Positions 53,589 through 62,778 are shown, counted from the first letter of the stretch. The stretch: 64,000 nt of DNA from JAJEEA01 sp965116765 (GCA_965116765.1 OZ220718.1:62001-126000), one strand, 5' to 3'. Notes: a model not told the origin generated them from the sequence alone. Translations and numbers: made by a program.

Positions 53589-54056
53589 ATGACCACACCC
53601 TGGCACAGCCCCCTGTCGCGCCGCGAGCGGCAGATCATGGACATCCTCTTCCGGCACGGCCGGGCCCCGGCCAGCATCGTGCGGGACGAGCTTCCGGGCG
53701 ACCTCAGCTCTTCGACGGTCCGCACGCAACTGCGGATTCTCGAGAGGAAGGGACACGTGCGCCACGACGAGGAAGGGCTGCGCTACGTGTACCGTCCGGT
53801 CACGTCCCCGCGGACGGCGCGCCGATCGGCGTTGCGTCACCTCGTCGACACGTTCTTCGAGGGCTCCGCCGAGCGGGCGGTGGCCGCGTTGCTCGGCGGC
53901 GAGGCCAGGCGTCTGACCGACCCGGAGCTGGACCGGATCGCGCGGATCGTCACGGAAGCGAGAGGGGGGCAGCGGGCCGGAGAGCGTCAGGGCGGCGGGC
54001 CGGCCGGCCGGCGGCCGGAGCGTAGCCCGCGACGAAAGCGGGAGGAGCCGCGATGA
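53589..54056 (+). CDS. BlaI/MecI/CopY-family transcriptional repressor
   Basis: 155 residues. The N-terminal winged helix is typical: LSRRERQIMDILFRHGRAPA, SIVRDELPGDLSSSTVRTQL, RILERKGHVRHDEEGLRYVY. The dimerisation part follows (RRSALRHLVDTFFEGSAERA), then a basic C-terminal tail rich in Gly/Arg (ARGGQRAGERQGGGPAGRRP). These repressors are inactivated by proteolysis triggered by the membrane sensor BlaR1/M56. The next gene is such a sensor, overlapping by ATGA. It has its own promoter and an inverted-repeat operator. ATG 53589 has GAAGC rather than a strong Shine-Dalgarno sequence. Confidence 0.85.
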   Translation: MTTPWHSPLSRRERQIMDILFRHGRAPASIVRDELPGDLSSSTVRTQLRILERKGHVRHDEEGLRYVYRPVTSPRTARRSALRHLVDTFFEGSAERAVAALLGGEARRLTDPELDRIARIVTEARGGQRAGERQGGGPAGRRPERSPRRKREEPR

Positions 54057-55773
54057 TCCCGCTCGCCGCGCTGACCTTCAAGGTGTCGGCCATCCTGCTC
54101 CTCGCCCTGGCCGGCGCCCTCTGCCTGCGGTCGAGGTCGGCCGCGGCGAGGCACTGGGTCCTGACCGTCGGCGTCGTGGCGGCGTGCGCGGCCCCGGCCA
54201 TCCACGTCCTTCCGCTCCTGCCCGGCCTGCAGGCGGCCCCCGTCGGGCCGCTCGCGTGGCGCGCCGGGCCGGTGTTCGAAGCGCTCCGCCCGCGTCCCCA
54301 CGCGGCCCCGCTCGCCGAACCGGCCGGCCCGGGCGCCGCGCTCCCCGCGGCGGAGCGGGTCCTTCGGGGCGCCGCTCGGGCTCGTCTCGACCGGCGGTGG
54401 TGGCCGCGATCGACGAGGCCGCGGGCCGGCTCGGCGCGGCGATCTGGCTGACGGGCGCCGTCGGCGGTGTCGGCGTGCTGCTGGTCGGACTGGCGAGGCT
54501 CCGCCGCCTCCGCGCGTCGGCGCGGCGGGTGACGGGAGGGCCGTGGCATCGGCTGTGCAGCGACCTCGCGGGGTCGTGCGGTTGCCGGCGCGGCGTCGAC
54601 CTCCTGCTCGGGCCCGTCCCCGGGCTGGTGGCGACGTGGGGCTGGCGGCGGCCCGTCGTCATGCTGCCGGAATCGGCGTCGGAGTGGTCGGCGGAACGGA
54701 TGCGGGTCGTGCTGCTGCACGAGCTCGCCCACGCGCGCCGCGGCGACTGGGTCGTGCAGTTGGCGGCCGAGGCGCTGTCGTGCGTCTGGTGGTTCAACCC
54801 GCTGGCGTGGGTGCTGCGGGCGAGGCTCCGCCGCGAGAGCGAGCAGGCGGCCGACGACGTGGTGCTCGCGCACGGCGTCGCCGCCGCCACTTTCGCGACG
54901 CACCTCGTCGAGCTGGCGAGAGAGGCTCGGAAACACGGGCGGACGTGGCTGCCGGCGCCGGCAATGGCGCGTCCGTCGCAACTGGAACGGAGGGTGTCCA
55001 CCATGTTGAATCCGCGCACGAACCGGCGTCCGTTGACGCGTCCCGGCCGCTTCTGGATCCTGGGAGGGCTGGCCCTGGCCTCGATTCTCGTCGCCAGCCT
55101 GCAGCTCGCCGCGCAGACCGCCGGCATCGCCGGCACCGTCGTCGACCAGGCCGGGCAGGTCGTGCAGAATCCCGGCCTCACGCTCACCGACCGCGCGACC
55201 GGGGAGCAACTGCGCGTGACCGGCGACGACGCCGGCCGCTTCGAGTTCGCGGACCTGGAGCCGGGCGTGTACAGCCTCATGGCCGCCAGGCCGGGCTTCG
55301 CGCGGCTGTTCCGGCGGTTCTCGCTCGAGGCGGGAGAGCGGATCGAGGACGAGCTGGTGCTCGAGCTCGGCTCCGTGGAGGAGACGATCACGGTGACGGA
55401 CACCGGCGAGTCCCCCTCCGAGGTGAGGGAGATCAGCGACGCCACGCGCGAGCGGTACCTGCAGAACCGGAACCAGGGCGGCACGATAGCGCCACCCATC
55501 AAGCTCCGCGACGTCGCCCCCGTCTACCCGGCGTCCGTGCGCGGCAGCGGCTTCGAGGGCAAGGTCGTCCTGGAAGCGCTGATCGAGACCGACGGCACCG
55601 TCGAGGTGCTTCAGATTCTCGCCCCCGTGGACCCGGAGACGATGACGACGGTGCACCCCGACCTCGCCCGCTCCGCCGTCGAGGCGGTCGGCGGGTGGCG
55701 CTACGAGCCCACCCTGCTCCACGGCGTGCCGGTCGACACGCGGATGACCATCAGCTTTACCTTCCGCCCGTAG
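54053..55773 (+). CDS. BlaR1-like M56 metalloprotease sensor with regulatory-like and TonB C-terminal domains, frameshifted
   Basis: The first part (54053 to about 54385) has a hydrophobic signal-anchor (LTFKVSAILLLALAGALCLR) and a second helix. The frame then shifts near 54370-54395, and the rest continues IDEAAGRLGAAIWLTGAVGG then VGVLLVGLARL. The zinc site of M56 peptidases is VVLLHELAHARRGDWVVQLA with ESEQAADDVVLAHGV as the third-ligand region. After a transmembrane helix (WILGGLALASILVASLQLAA) comes a carboxypeptidase-regulatory-like domain (AGIAGTVVDQAGQVVQNPGL) and a TonB C-terminal-like module (PVYPASVRGSGFEGKVVLEA). It senses a signal and cleaves the BlaI repressor. The added C-terminal domains replace the usual penicillin-binding sensor. 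Confidence 0.7.
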
Positions 55774-55817
55774 ACGGCGAGGTTGGCCCTTGACGTCGGT
55801 CATCCAAATCGCCATTC

Positions 55818-56093
55818 TCAGCACGGAGCATGTGTTGCGGAACGAGGCGATGGCCATCCGCAAGATCGCGGTCGATGTTCCCGAGAGCGTGCTGCTGGCC
55901 GAGAAGAGCGACGAGCGCTCGTTCGCCCGCGAGCTGCAATCTCGGACGCGTTGAGCACTTCCAGCGCGACGAGAGAACCACCCTCGCCGTAGTCGAGAAT
56001 CACGCCGGGATTGTCTTCATCGCTTTCGGCTACCGGCGCGTCGCGCACGATGAGCGTCAGCGTATCCGTTGCCTCGTCGTAGCGCGCCTTCAT
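55818..56093 (-). CDS. DUF2283 domain protein with an abnormal C-terminus
   Basis: 91 residues. The first 51 (MKARYDEATDTLTLIVRDAP, VAESDEDNPGVILDYGEGGS, LVALEVLNASE) are a complete DUF2283 unit, a small domain often coded beside toxin-like genes. The remaining Arg-rich 40 residues (TSARRSSRPAARSREHRPRS) read antisense to a convergent UPF0175 fragment. They are probably a read-through after the normal end was lost. ATG 56093. Functional status uncertain. Confidence 0.6.
   Translation of the reverse strand: MKARYDEATDTLTLIVRDAPVAESDEDNPGVILDYGEGGSLVALEVLNASEIAARGRTSARRSSRPAARSREHRPRSCGWPSPRSATHAPC
55850..55954 (+). pseudogene. Fragment of a UPF0175-family antitoxin
   Basis: 34 codons: MAIRKIAVDVPESVLLAEKS, DERSFARELQ, then an unrelated stop. 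This is the conserved N-terminus of UPF0175 proteins (antitoxins of PIN-like partners), which normally continue with a helix-turn-helix. It ends exactly where the convergent DUF2283 gene's core begins, so a deletion has joined the two. Confidence 0.55.
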
Positions 56094-56118
56094 CTCACTC
56101 CCTCCTGGCTCTCGAACT

Positions 56119-56733
56119 TCAACGTCGCGATCGCGCCCAGCGCAGCGCGCTGCTCGCGACCACCGCCATTATCGCCGCCAGGACGTTGAACAGCATGTCG
56201 ACGGGGTCGAACACCCGGCTCGGTATCAGCAGTTGAAGGCACTCGTCGAGCACCCCGACGAGGCCGGCCGCCACGACCGCGAGCAGCGCCGGCGCGGGGA
56301 CGCGGCGGCCGCGGCTCGCCCGCTCGGTGAGGGCCTCGTGGATGAAGAGGGCGACCACGCCGTACTCGATGAGATGGGAACGCTCCGTCGGAATCGACAT
56401 CCGCACGAGCACCAGGAGGTAGGCGGCCGCGACGCCCAGCGCGACGGCGATCTCGGCCCCGCCCGGACGCACCCTGAGGCCCTGCGTCACCGCGGTCGCC
56501 AGCACCAGCAGGCAGCAGAGCATGAAGAGGCCGACGCCCAGGCCGAGGTCGCCAAGTGCCGCGGCCAGTGTCCGGGCCAGGCCGAGGGTCGAGTAGATGG
56601 CGGCCACGACGGCCAGCGTCCAGGCCCAGAGGCGCCGTTCCCGATCGGACGTGAAGAGACGTTCGGACGTGAAGCGGGGAGACAAGGCGCTCAGGGCTGC
56701 GGTGTCACCGGGACGGATCCGTGGCGCCGGCAC
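56119..56733 (-). CDS. VanZ-like membrane protein
   Basis: 204 residues with about five transmembrane helices (WTLAVVAAIYSTLGLARTLA, LGVGLFMLCCLLVLATAVTQ, AEIAVALGVAAAYLLVLVRM, YGVVALFIHEAL, LLAVVAAGLVGVLDECLQLL). The VanZ-like end SRVFDPVDMLFNVLAAI and the helix VDECxQ-type motif match that family. VanZ proteins confer teicoplanin resistance in enterococci, but most homologues are of unknown role. The start (GTG 56733) overlaps the 3' end of the torD-like gene by 29 bases, so it is the last gene of the dms operon. Confidence 0.7.
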   Translation of the reverse strand: MPAPRIRPGDTAALSALSPRFTSERLFTSDRERRLWAWTLAVVAAIYSTLGLARTLAAALGDLGLGVGLFMLCCLLVLATAVTQGLRVRPGGAEIAVALGVAAAYLLVLVRMSIPTERSHLIEYGVVALFIHEALTERASRGRRVPAPALLAVVAAGLVGVLDECLQLLIPSRVFDPVDMLFNVLAAIMAVVASSALRWARSRR

Positions 56734-57409
56734 CGCAGAGGCGCGCCGATTCCGAGAGCGACCCGAGGGCGAGGCGGGCCGCGCCGCGGTAGTAGTCGGT
56801 CTCGGCGTGCTTCTCGACGAGCGCCAGGCAGCCCGGCGCCCAGGCGAGCAGGTGGTCTTGCAGGAAATCCCTCTGGGTCTCGAAGCATCGCGCGACGTGC
56901 GCGGTGTCGTCCCGCCCCGCGGCCCCGGCCGCCTGGTCGGACAGGGTCGCCACGAAGGCCAGCTCGAGCCCGAGGTGGTCGTCGGGCTCGCGGTGGACGG
57001 CCGGCGCCTCGACGCCGAACCGCCGGTAGAGCTCGCGCACCTGCAGGGTGGGCTCCTGGAACGTGAGCTTCGTCTTGCTGCGGTGGACCGACTCCCACGG
57101 CGGGGCGAGCATCTCGCCGGGGCCGACGAAGAGCCGGTTGAAGTCCCATTCGAGGGCGCCGAGCCCGGCCGCGTCCCAGCCCGCGCAGAACGCGTTCAGC
57201 AACGCCAGCCCCGCGGCGGTGCCGTCGTCGCGGGACGGGAAGGGCCACGCCTCGAACAGCCGGTCGCGGGCGAGCACGGCCAGCCACTCGGCGCGCGGCG
57301 CCTCGTAGAAGCACCGGCCGAGGAAGTGGTAGGCGAGGGCCTGCCCTTCCTGCCGCCGCCGCCACTCGGCCGGCACCGTCGCCGCTTCGTTCGACGCGGG
57401 AGCGCTCAA
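56705..57409 (-). CDS. TorD/DmsD-like molybdoenzyme maturation chaperone
   Basis: 234 residues of the TorD family: GQALAYHFLGRCFYEAPRAE, ALLNAFCAGWDAAGLGALEW, DFNRLFVGPGEMLAPPWESV, YRRFGVEAPAVHREPDDHLG, LELAFVATLSDQ and LAWAPGCLALVEKHAETDYY. The E..DxxRLFVGP and PDHxxLELEFM-type motifs are diagnostic. It binds the twin-arginine leader of the catalytic subunit (the dmsA-like gene upstream) and helps molybdopterin insertion. The TTG start at 57409 overlaps the dmsC stop by four bases. All four genes read in one direction. Confidence 0.8.
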   Translation of the reverse strand: MSAPASNEAATVPAEWRRRQEGQALAYHFLGRCFYEAPRAEWLAVLARDRLFEAWPFPSRDDGTAAGLALLNAFCAGWDAAGLGALEWDFNRLFVGPGEMLAPPWESVHRSKTKLTFQEPTLQVRELYRRFGVEAPAVHREPDDHLGLELAFVATLSDQAAGAAGRDDTAHVARCFETQRDFLQDHLLAWAPGCLALVEKHAETDYYRGAARLALGSLSESARLCGAGATDPSR

Positions 57410-58332
57410 ATGCCGACCCTCACCTGCATCGCATAGAACAGGAAGCGCCCGCAGATCTCCGACACCGCGGCCAGGCCGAATGCGCCGCTGGCGAGGGTCG
57501 AAGCGAGTCGGCGCCGGGACGCTCGCACGGGTTCGCGCATGACGGCGAGGACTCCGCCCAGCGCCGCCGCGGCCACGGCCAGCAGCCCGAGCCGCAGCAG
57601 GAGCACGCCGCCGTAGTCGCCGCTGAGCCGCTGGGCGCTCGCGGCGGCGGCCGCCGTGCCGTCGGCGGCCAGCGCCGCGAGATGGAGCGGCACGACGGCG
57701 AACTCCAGGGCCAGCGCCGCGATGCCGGCCGCCGCGAGCCCGCGCAGGGTCGCCGGCGACACCAAGCCTGTCCGCATCGGGTCTTCCGGGCCGCCGGTTG
57801 CGTTTCGGACGACGAGCCCGGCCGTCACGCCCAGAACGCCCAGCCGCAACGCCGTGCCTCCGAACGCGGCCGGGGTCGCAAAGCTGTTCCAGGCGGGCTG
57901 GGCCGGCAGCAGGTAGATCGCGATCTGGCAGCCGAGAAACGTCACGCCGGCCGCCCCCGCCATCCACGGCAGCCACGCCGTGAGCGCTCGGCTCGGCGGC
58001 GCCGCCTCGGGTCCGCGCCGCTCCACCCATGCGAGCCCGCCCAGCAGCACCGCAAAGAGGCTCCCGAAGACGATCTCGCGACTGAGCCAGGACGTCGAGA
58101 AGTTCACGACGGCGCGCGCGGCCTGCAGCGGGTCGGAGAGATGAAAGAGGGCCGCGAGCAGGCCCACCGACAGGACCGCGAGCACGGCCAGGGTCGGGAC
58201 CGGTGTCCCGCCGCCGTGCCCGGGGTGGCGCCGCCCCGATAAGTATCGCAGCACCTGCAGGACGAGGAACGCCCCCACCGCCGCCTGGGTCAGGACCGTG
58301 AAGAACACGAGCGACCAGTCGCGCGTCTCCAT
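57406..58332 (-). CDS. dmsC: DmsC-like membrane anchor of a molybdopterin oxidoreductase
   Basis: 308 residues with about eight transmembrane helices. It starts METRDWSLVFFTVLTQAAVG, a typical DmsC opening, then TPVPTLAVLAVLSVGLLAAL, FHLSDPLQAARAVVNFSTSW and LSREIVFGSLFAVLLGGLAW. The blocks SREIVFG and FHLSDP with LxxAxxxxxNxxxSWLSRE are the DmsC signature. The subunit anchors DmsAB and exchanges electrons with menaquinol or quinone at the membrane. It is 13 bp downstream of dmsB and overlaps torD. Confidence 0.8.
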   Translation of the reverse strand: METRDWSLVFFTVLTQAAVGAFLVLQVLRYLSGRRHPGHGGGTPVPTLAVLAVLSVGLLAALFHLSDPLQAARAVVNFSTSWLSREIVFGSLFAVLLGGLAWVERRGPEAAPPSRALTAWLPWMAGAAGVTFLGCQIAIYLLPAQPAWNSFATPAAFGGTALRLGVLGVTAGLVVRNATGGPEDPMRTGLVSPATLRGLAAAGIAALALEFAVVPLHLAALAADGTAAAAASAQRLSGDYGGVLLLRLGLLAVAAAALGGVLAVMREPVRASRRRLASTLASGAFGLAAVSEICGRFLFYAMQVRVGI

Positions 58333-58345
58333 CCGGGCGGCGCGG

Positions 58346-58909
58346 TCAGGCGCGGACGAGCTTGAGGGGGATGAAGCGAATGGCCGGCTTCGTGATGTCG
58401 GCGTCGGGCAGCGGCCCGAACTGGTCAGTGGCGCCCGCCTTCGCGGCCACCTCGTCGAGCGGGCCCCACTGCAGGGCCTTGGTCGGGCACGCCTCGGCGC
58501 ACGCGGGCCCCCCGGTGCCGGCGTCGATGCGGTGCGAGCAGAAGTTGCACTTCTCCATCTTGCCGGTCTCTTCGCTGAACTGCGGCGCGTCGTAGGGACA
58601 CGCCCAGGCGCAGAGACGGGCGCCGATGCACTTGCTCTCGTCGACGATGACGATGCCGTCGGGCCGCTTGGTGATGGCGCCCGAGGGGCAGGCCTCGGCG
58701 CACACCGGGACCTCGCAGTGGTTGCACGACATCGACACGTGGTACATGTACGGGCCGCCGTCCTGGTCGCCCTCCACCGTGCGCACCTTGCGCCAGCGCG
58801 GACCCAGCTCGACCCCGTTCTCGACCTTGCACGCGACCTCGCAGGTGCGGCAGCCGGTGCACCGGTTGGCGTCGAAGAAGAACGCTACCTGCTTCTTCGT
58901 GTCGCTCAT
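58346..58909 (-). CDS. dmsB: DmsB-like ferredoxin subunit with one altered cluster ligand
   Basis: 187 residues with four Cys groups for iron-sulfur clusters. They are Cys17/20/23/27 (CTGCRTCEVAC), Cys62/65/70/74 (CNHCEVPVCAEAC), the third group Cys94, Ala97, Cys100, Cys104 (CIGARLCAWAC) and Cys121/124/137/141. The second Cys of group III, normally CIGCRxC, is Ala, which usually turns a [4Fe-4S] into a [3Fe-4S] cluster or removes it. It transfers electrons between the DmsC quinol site and the molybdenum subunit. ATG 58909 overlaps the dmsA stop by four bases. Confidence 0.8.
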   Translation of the reverse strand: MSDTKKQVAFFFDANRCTGCRTCEVACKVENGVELGPRWRKVRTVEGDQDGGPYMYHVSMSCNHCEVPVCAEACPSGAITKRPDGIVIVDESKCIGARLCAWACPYDAPQFSEETGKMEKCNFCSHRIDAGTGGPACAEACPTKALQWGPLDEVAAKAGATDQFGPLPDADITKPAIRFIPLKLVRA

Positions 58910-61389
58910 GCCGCGTCCCCCCTGGATGCCGCGTTGCCGCCGGCGACCTCGACCATCGACGAGTTCAGGGTGTGGCCGAGCGAGATCGGCTCGTACTTGT
59001 CGGGGCTGAGGATGCTCGCCGTCTGCTTCTCGTTCACGGCGCCCCAGCCCGTCGTCACGCTGACCACCCCGCGCATGATGCCCTTCGTGACCTGCGCCAT
59101 CGCCTCGATCTCTCCGCGGTCGTTGAAGACGCGGATGCGCGCGCCGTCCTCGATGCCGCGCGGCTGCGCGTCGTCGGGGTGGATCTGCAGCACCTGGCTG
59201 GCCCAGATCTCGGTCAGGAAGTCGTGGTGGTGGAAGCTGGAGTTGACGTGGTTGTGGTTCTTGCGGTTGATGAGCTGCAGCGGGTAGCGCGCGGCGCGCG
59301 CCGGGTCCACCCAGGGCGCCTCGACCGGGTGCAGGTACTCGAGCAGCGGGTCGAAGCCACGCTCCTGCAGGTAAAGCGAGAAGAGCTCGATGCGGCCCGA
59401 CGCCGTGTTGAACTGCTTGTCCGCGAACGGGACCCACGGGTCGGGCATCGGATTGACGGGGCCCTCCTCCAGCTGCTCCAGCGTCACCCCCGTCGGCTCG
59501 AGCACGTGGCGCAGCAGCTCGTCGTCGGGCTTGTCGAAGTCGTCGCCGAAGCCGAGCCGCCTCGCCAGCTCGGTCATGATCCAGCGGTCGGAGCGCGACT
59601 CGAAGAGCGGCTCGATGGCCTGCTCCATGAGCTGGATGTAGCGGCTGCGGATGCCCGCCAGCAGGTTCCGGGTCTCGAACAGGGTGGTCACCGGCAGGAC
59701 GAAGTCGGCGTAGCGGGCCGTCGTCGTCATGAAGATGTCCTGCACCACCATCAGGTCGATGTTGTCGAGCCCCTCGATGATCTTGCGGGTGTTCGGGTAC
59801 TGCGTGAGCACCCCGCTGCCCGCCACGTGGATGGCGCGGATGGGGTGCGGCTTGCGCTCGACCAGGTACTCGCCGAGCTTGGTGGCGGGGATGCCGTCGA
59901 TGCGCGGGTTGCGCTGCGTCGGCACCGGGGTGTTGATGGTCCCGCCCTCGCTCAGGTAGCCGCCGTTGTCGTTGACGCCGCCGCCGAGCACGCCGACGTT
60001 GCCGGTGAGCGAGGCGAGGTAGAGGTGGCCGATGACGGTCAGGGTGCCGTGGTCGGTGCGCTGCGCGCCCGCCATGTTCTGGATGATGGCGGCGGGCCTG
60101 GCGGCCGCGTACTCGCGCGTCAGCGCCGCGATCGAGTCGGGCGGGGCGCCGGTGATGCGCTGCACCACGTCGGGCGTGTAGCGCGCGGCGATGGCGCGCA
60201 CCCACTCCAGCACCGGCTGGTAGCGCACGCCGTCGACGGTGTAGCTGCCGCGCAGGGCCGGCTGCGCGCCCGGCGTGTCGGCGGCGACGGGCCGCCCGGC
60301 GCGTTCGTCCCAGACCACGAAGCCGCCGGCGCCGCCGCCGCCGTTGGTCAGCAGCCGCAGGTCGCGCAGGTCGACGGGCAGCGTCTCGCCGCCGGCCGGC
60401 CACGTGCGCGACGCCGCCTCGAGGTCGTAGCCGCCCTCGCCGAGCCGCACCAGGAACGGGGCGTTGGTGTAGCGCCGGACGTACTGCTCGTCGAACAGCC
60501 CCTCGTCGAGCAGCACCCTGATCATGCCGAGGGCGTACGCGGCGTCCGTTCCCGGCCGGATCTGGATCCAGCGGTCCGAGAGGGCCGCGGTCTCGCTGAG
60601 CCGCGGGTCGATGGTCGTCAGCCGCGCCCCGTGCTCCTCCCGCGCCTGGAAGATGTTCTTGACGTAGCCCTGGTTCGACACCGCGGGGTTGTTGCCCCAG
60701 GCGAGGAAGTACCGGCTGTGCACCCACTCGTCGCGGAACTCCGACCGCCCGCCCCCGAAGATCGCGTTGAACCCCGAGCTGACGGAGGCGCAGCACAGCT
60801 GCGAGATGATCGGCGTGGCCCCCCCGAAGCGGTTCCACCAGGCCGAGTAGAGTCCCCGCACCCCCGTCGACAGGGCCGACCAGTTGCCGGTCCCCCCGAA
60901 CGAGAGGAACGCCCGGTTGCCGTCCTCGTCGAGAATCCGGCGGTAGCGCTCGGCGATGGTGTCGAGCGCCTCTTCCCAGCTCACGCGCTCCCAGCGGTCC
61001 TCGCCTCGCCGGCCCGCCCGGCGCATGGGGTACTTCAGGCGGTGGGGGCTGTAGAGCTGGCGGATGCGCGAGATGCCGCGGGCGCAGGCGAGCACGTTGA
61101 AGTCGGGGTCGCCGGTCACCTTGACGAGACGGCCGTCCTCGACGTGGGCGAGGAGCGCGCAGTGCAGGCACTCGGGGGTGTTGGCGGTGCGGAAGACGCG
61201 GGTCGCGGCCGCGGCGGCCCCGGCGGTGGAGACGCCGGCCGGCGCCCCGCCGGTCGGGTACCGGGACAGGAGCAGCCCGCCCCCGCCCAGCGCGGTCGCG
61301 CCCCCGACGAGGGCGCTCCACTTCAGGAAATCCCGCCGCGATGCGGAAAAGGCGTCGCCCGGGTCGGCGGCATCACGCTTCTGTGGCAT
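58906..61389 (-). CDS. dmsA: DmsA-like molybdopterin oxidoreductase, catalytic subunit, exported by Tat
   Basis: 827 residues. Twin-arginine leader SRRDFLKWSALVGGATALGG at 17-36. The N-terminal iron-sulfur region reads ECLHCALLAHVEDGRLVKVT and then LACARG: only Cys74, Cys77 and Cys102 are present, the usual third Cys after C-x2-C being absent. Molybdopterin-binding parts are normal: SFGGTGNWSALSTGVRGLYS, FLAWGNNPAVSNQGYVKNIF, GYLSEGGTINTPVPTQRNPR and QLINRKNHNHVNSSFHHHDF. The likely Mo-ligand loop is QLCCASVSSG. The substrate (DMSO, polysulfide, other) cannot be fixed. First gene of the operon; ATG 61389. Confidence 0.8.
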   Translation of the reverse strand: MPQKRDAADPGDAFSASRRDFLKWSALVGGATALGGGGLLLSRYPTGGAPAGVSTAGAAAAATRVFRTANTPECLHCALLAHVEDGRLVKVTGDPDFNVLACARGISRIRQLYSPHRLKYPMRRAGRRGEDRWERVSWEEALDTIAERYRRILDEDGNRAFLSFGGTGNWSALSTGVRGLYSAWWNRFGGATPIISQLCCASVSSGFNAIFGGGRSEFRDEWVHSRYFLAWGNNPAVSNQGYVKNIFQAREEHGARLTTIDPRLSETAALSDRWIQIRPGTDAAYALGMIRVLLDEGLFDEQYVRRYTNAPFLVRLGEGGYDLEAASRTWPAGGETLPVDLRDLRLLTNGGGGAGGFVVWDERAGRPVAADTPGAQPALRGSYTVDGVRYQPVLEWVRAIAARYTPDVVQRITGAPPDSIAALTREYAAARPAAIIQNMAGAQRTDHGTLTVIGHLYLASLTGNVGVLGGGVNDNGGYLSEGGTINTPVPTQRNPRIDGIPATKLGEYLVERKPHPIRAIHVAGSGVLTQYPNTRKIIEGLDNIDLMVVQDIFMTTTARYADFVLPVTTLFETRNLLAGIRSRYIQLMEQAIEPLFESRSDRWIMTELARRLGFGDDFDKPDDELLRHVLEPTGVTLEQLEEGPVNPMPDPWVPFADKQFNTASGRIELFSLYLQERGFDPLLEYLHPVEAPWVDPARAARYPLQLINRKNHNHVNSSFHHHDFLTEIWASQVLQIHPDDAQPRGIEDGARIRVFNDRGEIEAMAQVTKGIMRGVVSVTTGWGAVNEKQTASILSPDKYEPISLGHTLNSSMVEVAGGNAASRGDAA

Positions 61390-61874
61390 CTGGCGCGGTC
61401 CTCGTACGGCGAGTATAGTCCAGCGCGGCGGCGGCTAGCGTGGTGTTCGGAGCAGTCGTGGCTCTGGTGTTCACGGGAACCCACCTCAACCTGAGGACCG
61501 TTCGGCTCGCAGTCCGAGTCAGGTTGTGGCTACCGGCAAGCGGGGGCGATGGTGCGGCCAGGCGGTGTCGCAGGTGGCCGCAGTAGGCCAATTCAAAATG
61601 CGATCTTGACTTGGCGTCGCCGCATGCTTCCACGTGCCGGCGTTCGACGTGAGGTAGCGCAGGCGGCTGGTGATGCCCAAGCTGTACTTGCGCGACACCG
61701 GCCCGGCTTGTTGGCCGTTGGCGAATCCGGGAGCCGCGGCAGCCGGGTGGTCTCCGAGGTGGTCGAGCACCGCACGCGCGGCGGAGAGAGCGGCGGGTTC
61801 AGATCGACCGGTCGGCTCCGTAAGGCAGCGCGGCCGGGTGCGCACGACGCGATTCTGCAGTATCGTGGGTCGTC
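61390..61874. other. Intergenic region between dmsA and a secreted-protein gene; no gene recognised
   Basis: 485 bases. The minus strand at 61412-61417 reads TATACT, a possible -10 box for dmsA, but no convincing -35 is seen. A minus-strand frame (GITSRLRYLTSNAGTWKHAA, about 61600-61700) might be a gene remnant, but I do not recognise it. Confidence 0.4.
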
Positions 61875-62778
61875 ATGCGCAGCCTGTCGCTCGTCGTCCT
61901 TCTGCTGATGGCCCCGGCTCCTGCGCTGGCGCAGGCGGCCGAAGCGCCCCGCACGCCCTCGGGCGCGCCGGACCTGAGCGGCTACTGGGAGTACCGCAGC
62001 ACGACGCCGCTCGAGCGGCCGGCGGCGCTGGCGGGCCGGGCGGTGCTCACGCCCGAAGAAGAAGCGGCGTACCTGGTCGGGCGGACACGCCGCCATCGGG
62101 CGCGAGCGCGACCTGCAGCTCAACGCCGACTGGTGGCAGCCCGGCGGCCTGACCGACGGGCGGACGTCGCTCGTCGTCGACCCGCCCGACGGGCGGCTGC
62201 CGGCGCGCACCGTGGCCGGCCGCGAGCGGGCGCGCACGCTGGGCATCGCCATCCGCCTGCGGTCGGCCGACGGGCCGGAGGATCGCGAGCGCTACGAGCG
62301 CTGCATCATGGGGCGCACGGTGCCGCTGCTGGCGGTGTCCCCCAACCGGCTCGCGCAGATCTTCCAGACGCCGGATTACGTCGCCATCCTGCACGAGCAG
62401 AACTCCGACCTGCGCATCATCCCCCTCGACGGACGGCCGCGGCTGCCCACGGGGCTCCGCCAGTGGCAGGGGAGCTCCCGCGGGCGCTGGGAGGGCGACA
62501 CCCTCGTCGTCGAGACGACCGGCTTCAAGGGCGTATGGACGATACAGGGGACGGGGCCGAACGCGCGCTACGTCGAGCGCATCCGGCTCGCCGGCCCCGA
62601 CCGGCTGCACTACGAGTTCACGGCGCACGACCCCGAGTCGTTCGCCGGGCCCTGGACGGTGATGTTCCCCATCACCCGCGCCGCCGGCCCCGTCTTCGAG
62701 AACGCCTGCCACGAGGGCAACTACAGCATGCCCCTCATCCTCCGCGGCGCCCGCGCCGAGGAACGCGGCCGACGGTAA
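61875..62778 (+). CDS. Secreted protein of unknown function (paralogue B), frameshifted
   Basis: A signal peptide (SLSLVVLLLMAPAPALAQ), then RTPSGAPDLSGYWEYRSTTP, the same opening block as the 42588 gene. The frame shifts near 62083-62087 (cggacacgcc). Deleting one base gives YLVGRHAAIGRERDLQLNAD then WWQPGGLTDG, which continues into VDPPDGRLPARTV, RCIMGRTVPLLAVSPNRLAQ, IFQTPDYVAILHEQNSDLRI and the closing FENACHEGNYSMPLILRGAR. About 300 residues when repaired. Function unknown; 35-40% similarity to paralogue A by eye. Pseudogene or sequencing error. Confidence 0.65.

Noticed and set aside
61519..61845. Minus-strand frame in the dmsA upstream region
   Set aside because: Only a short segment looks protein-like, and I could not match it to any family; no start site or neighbours support it.
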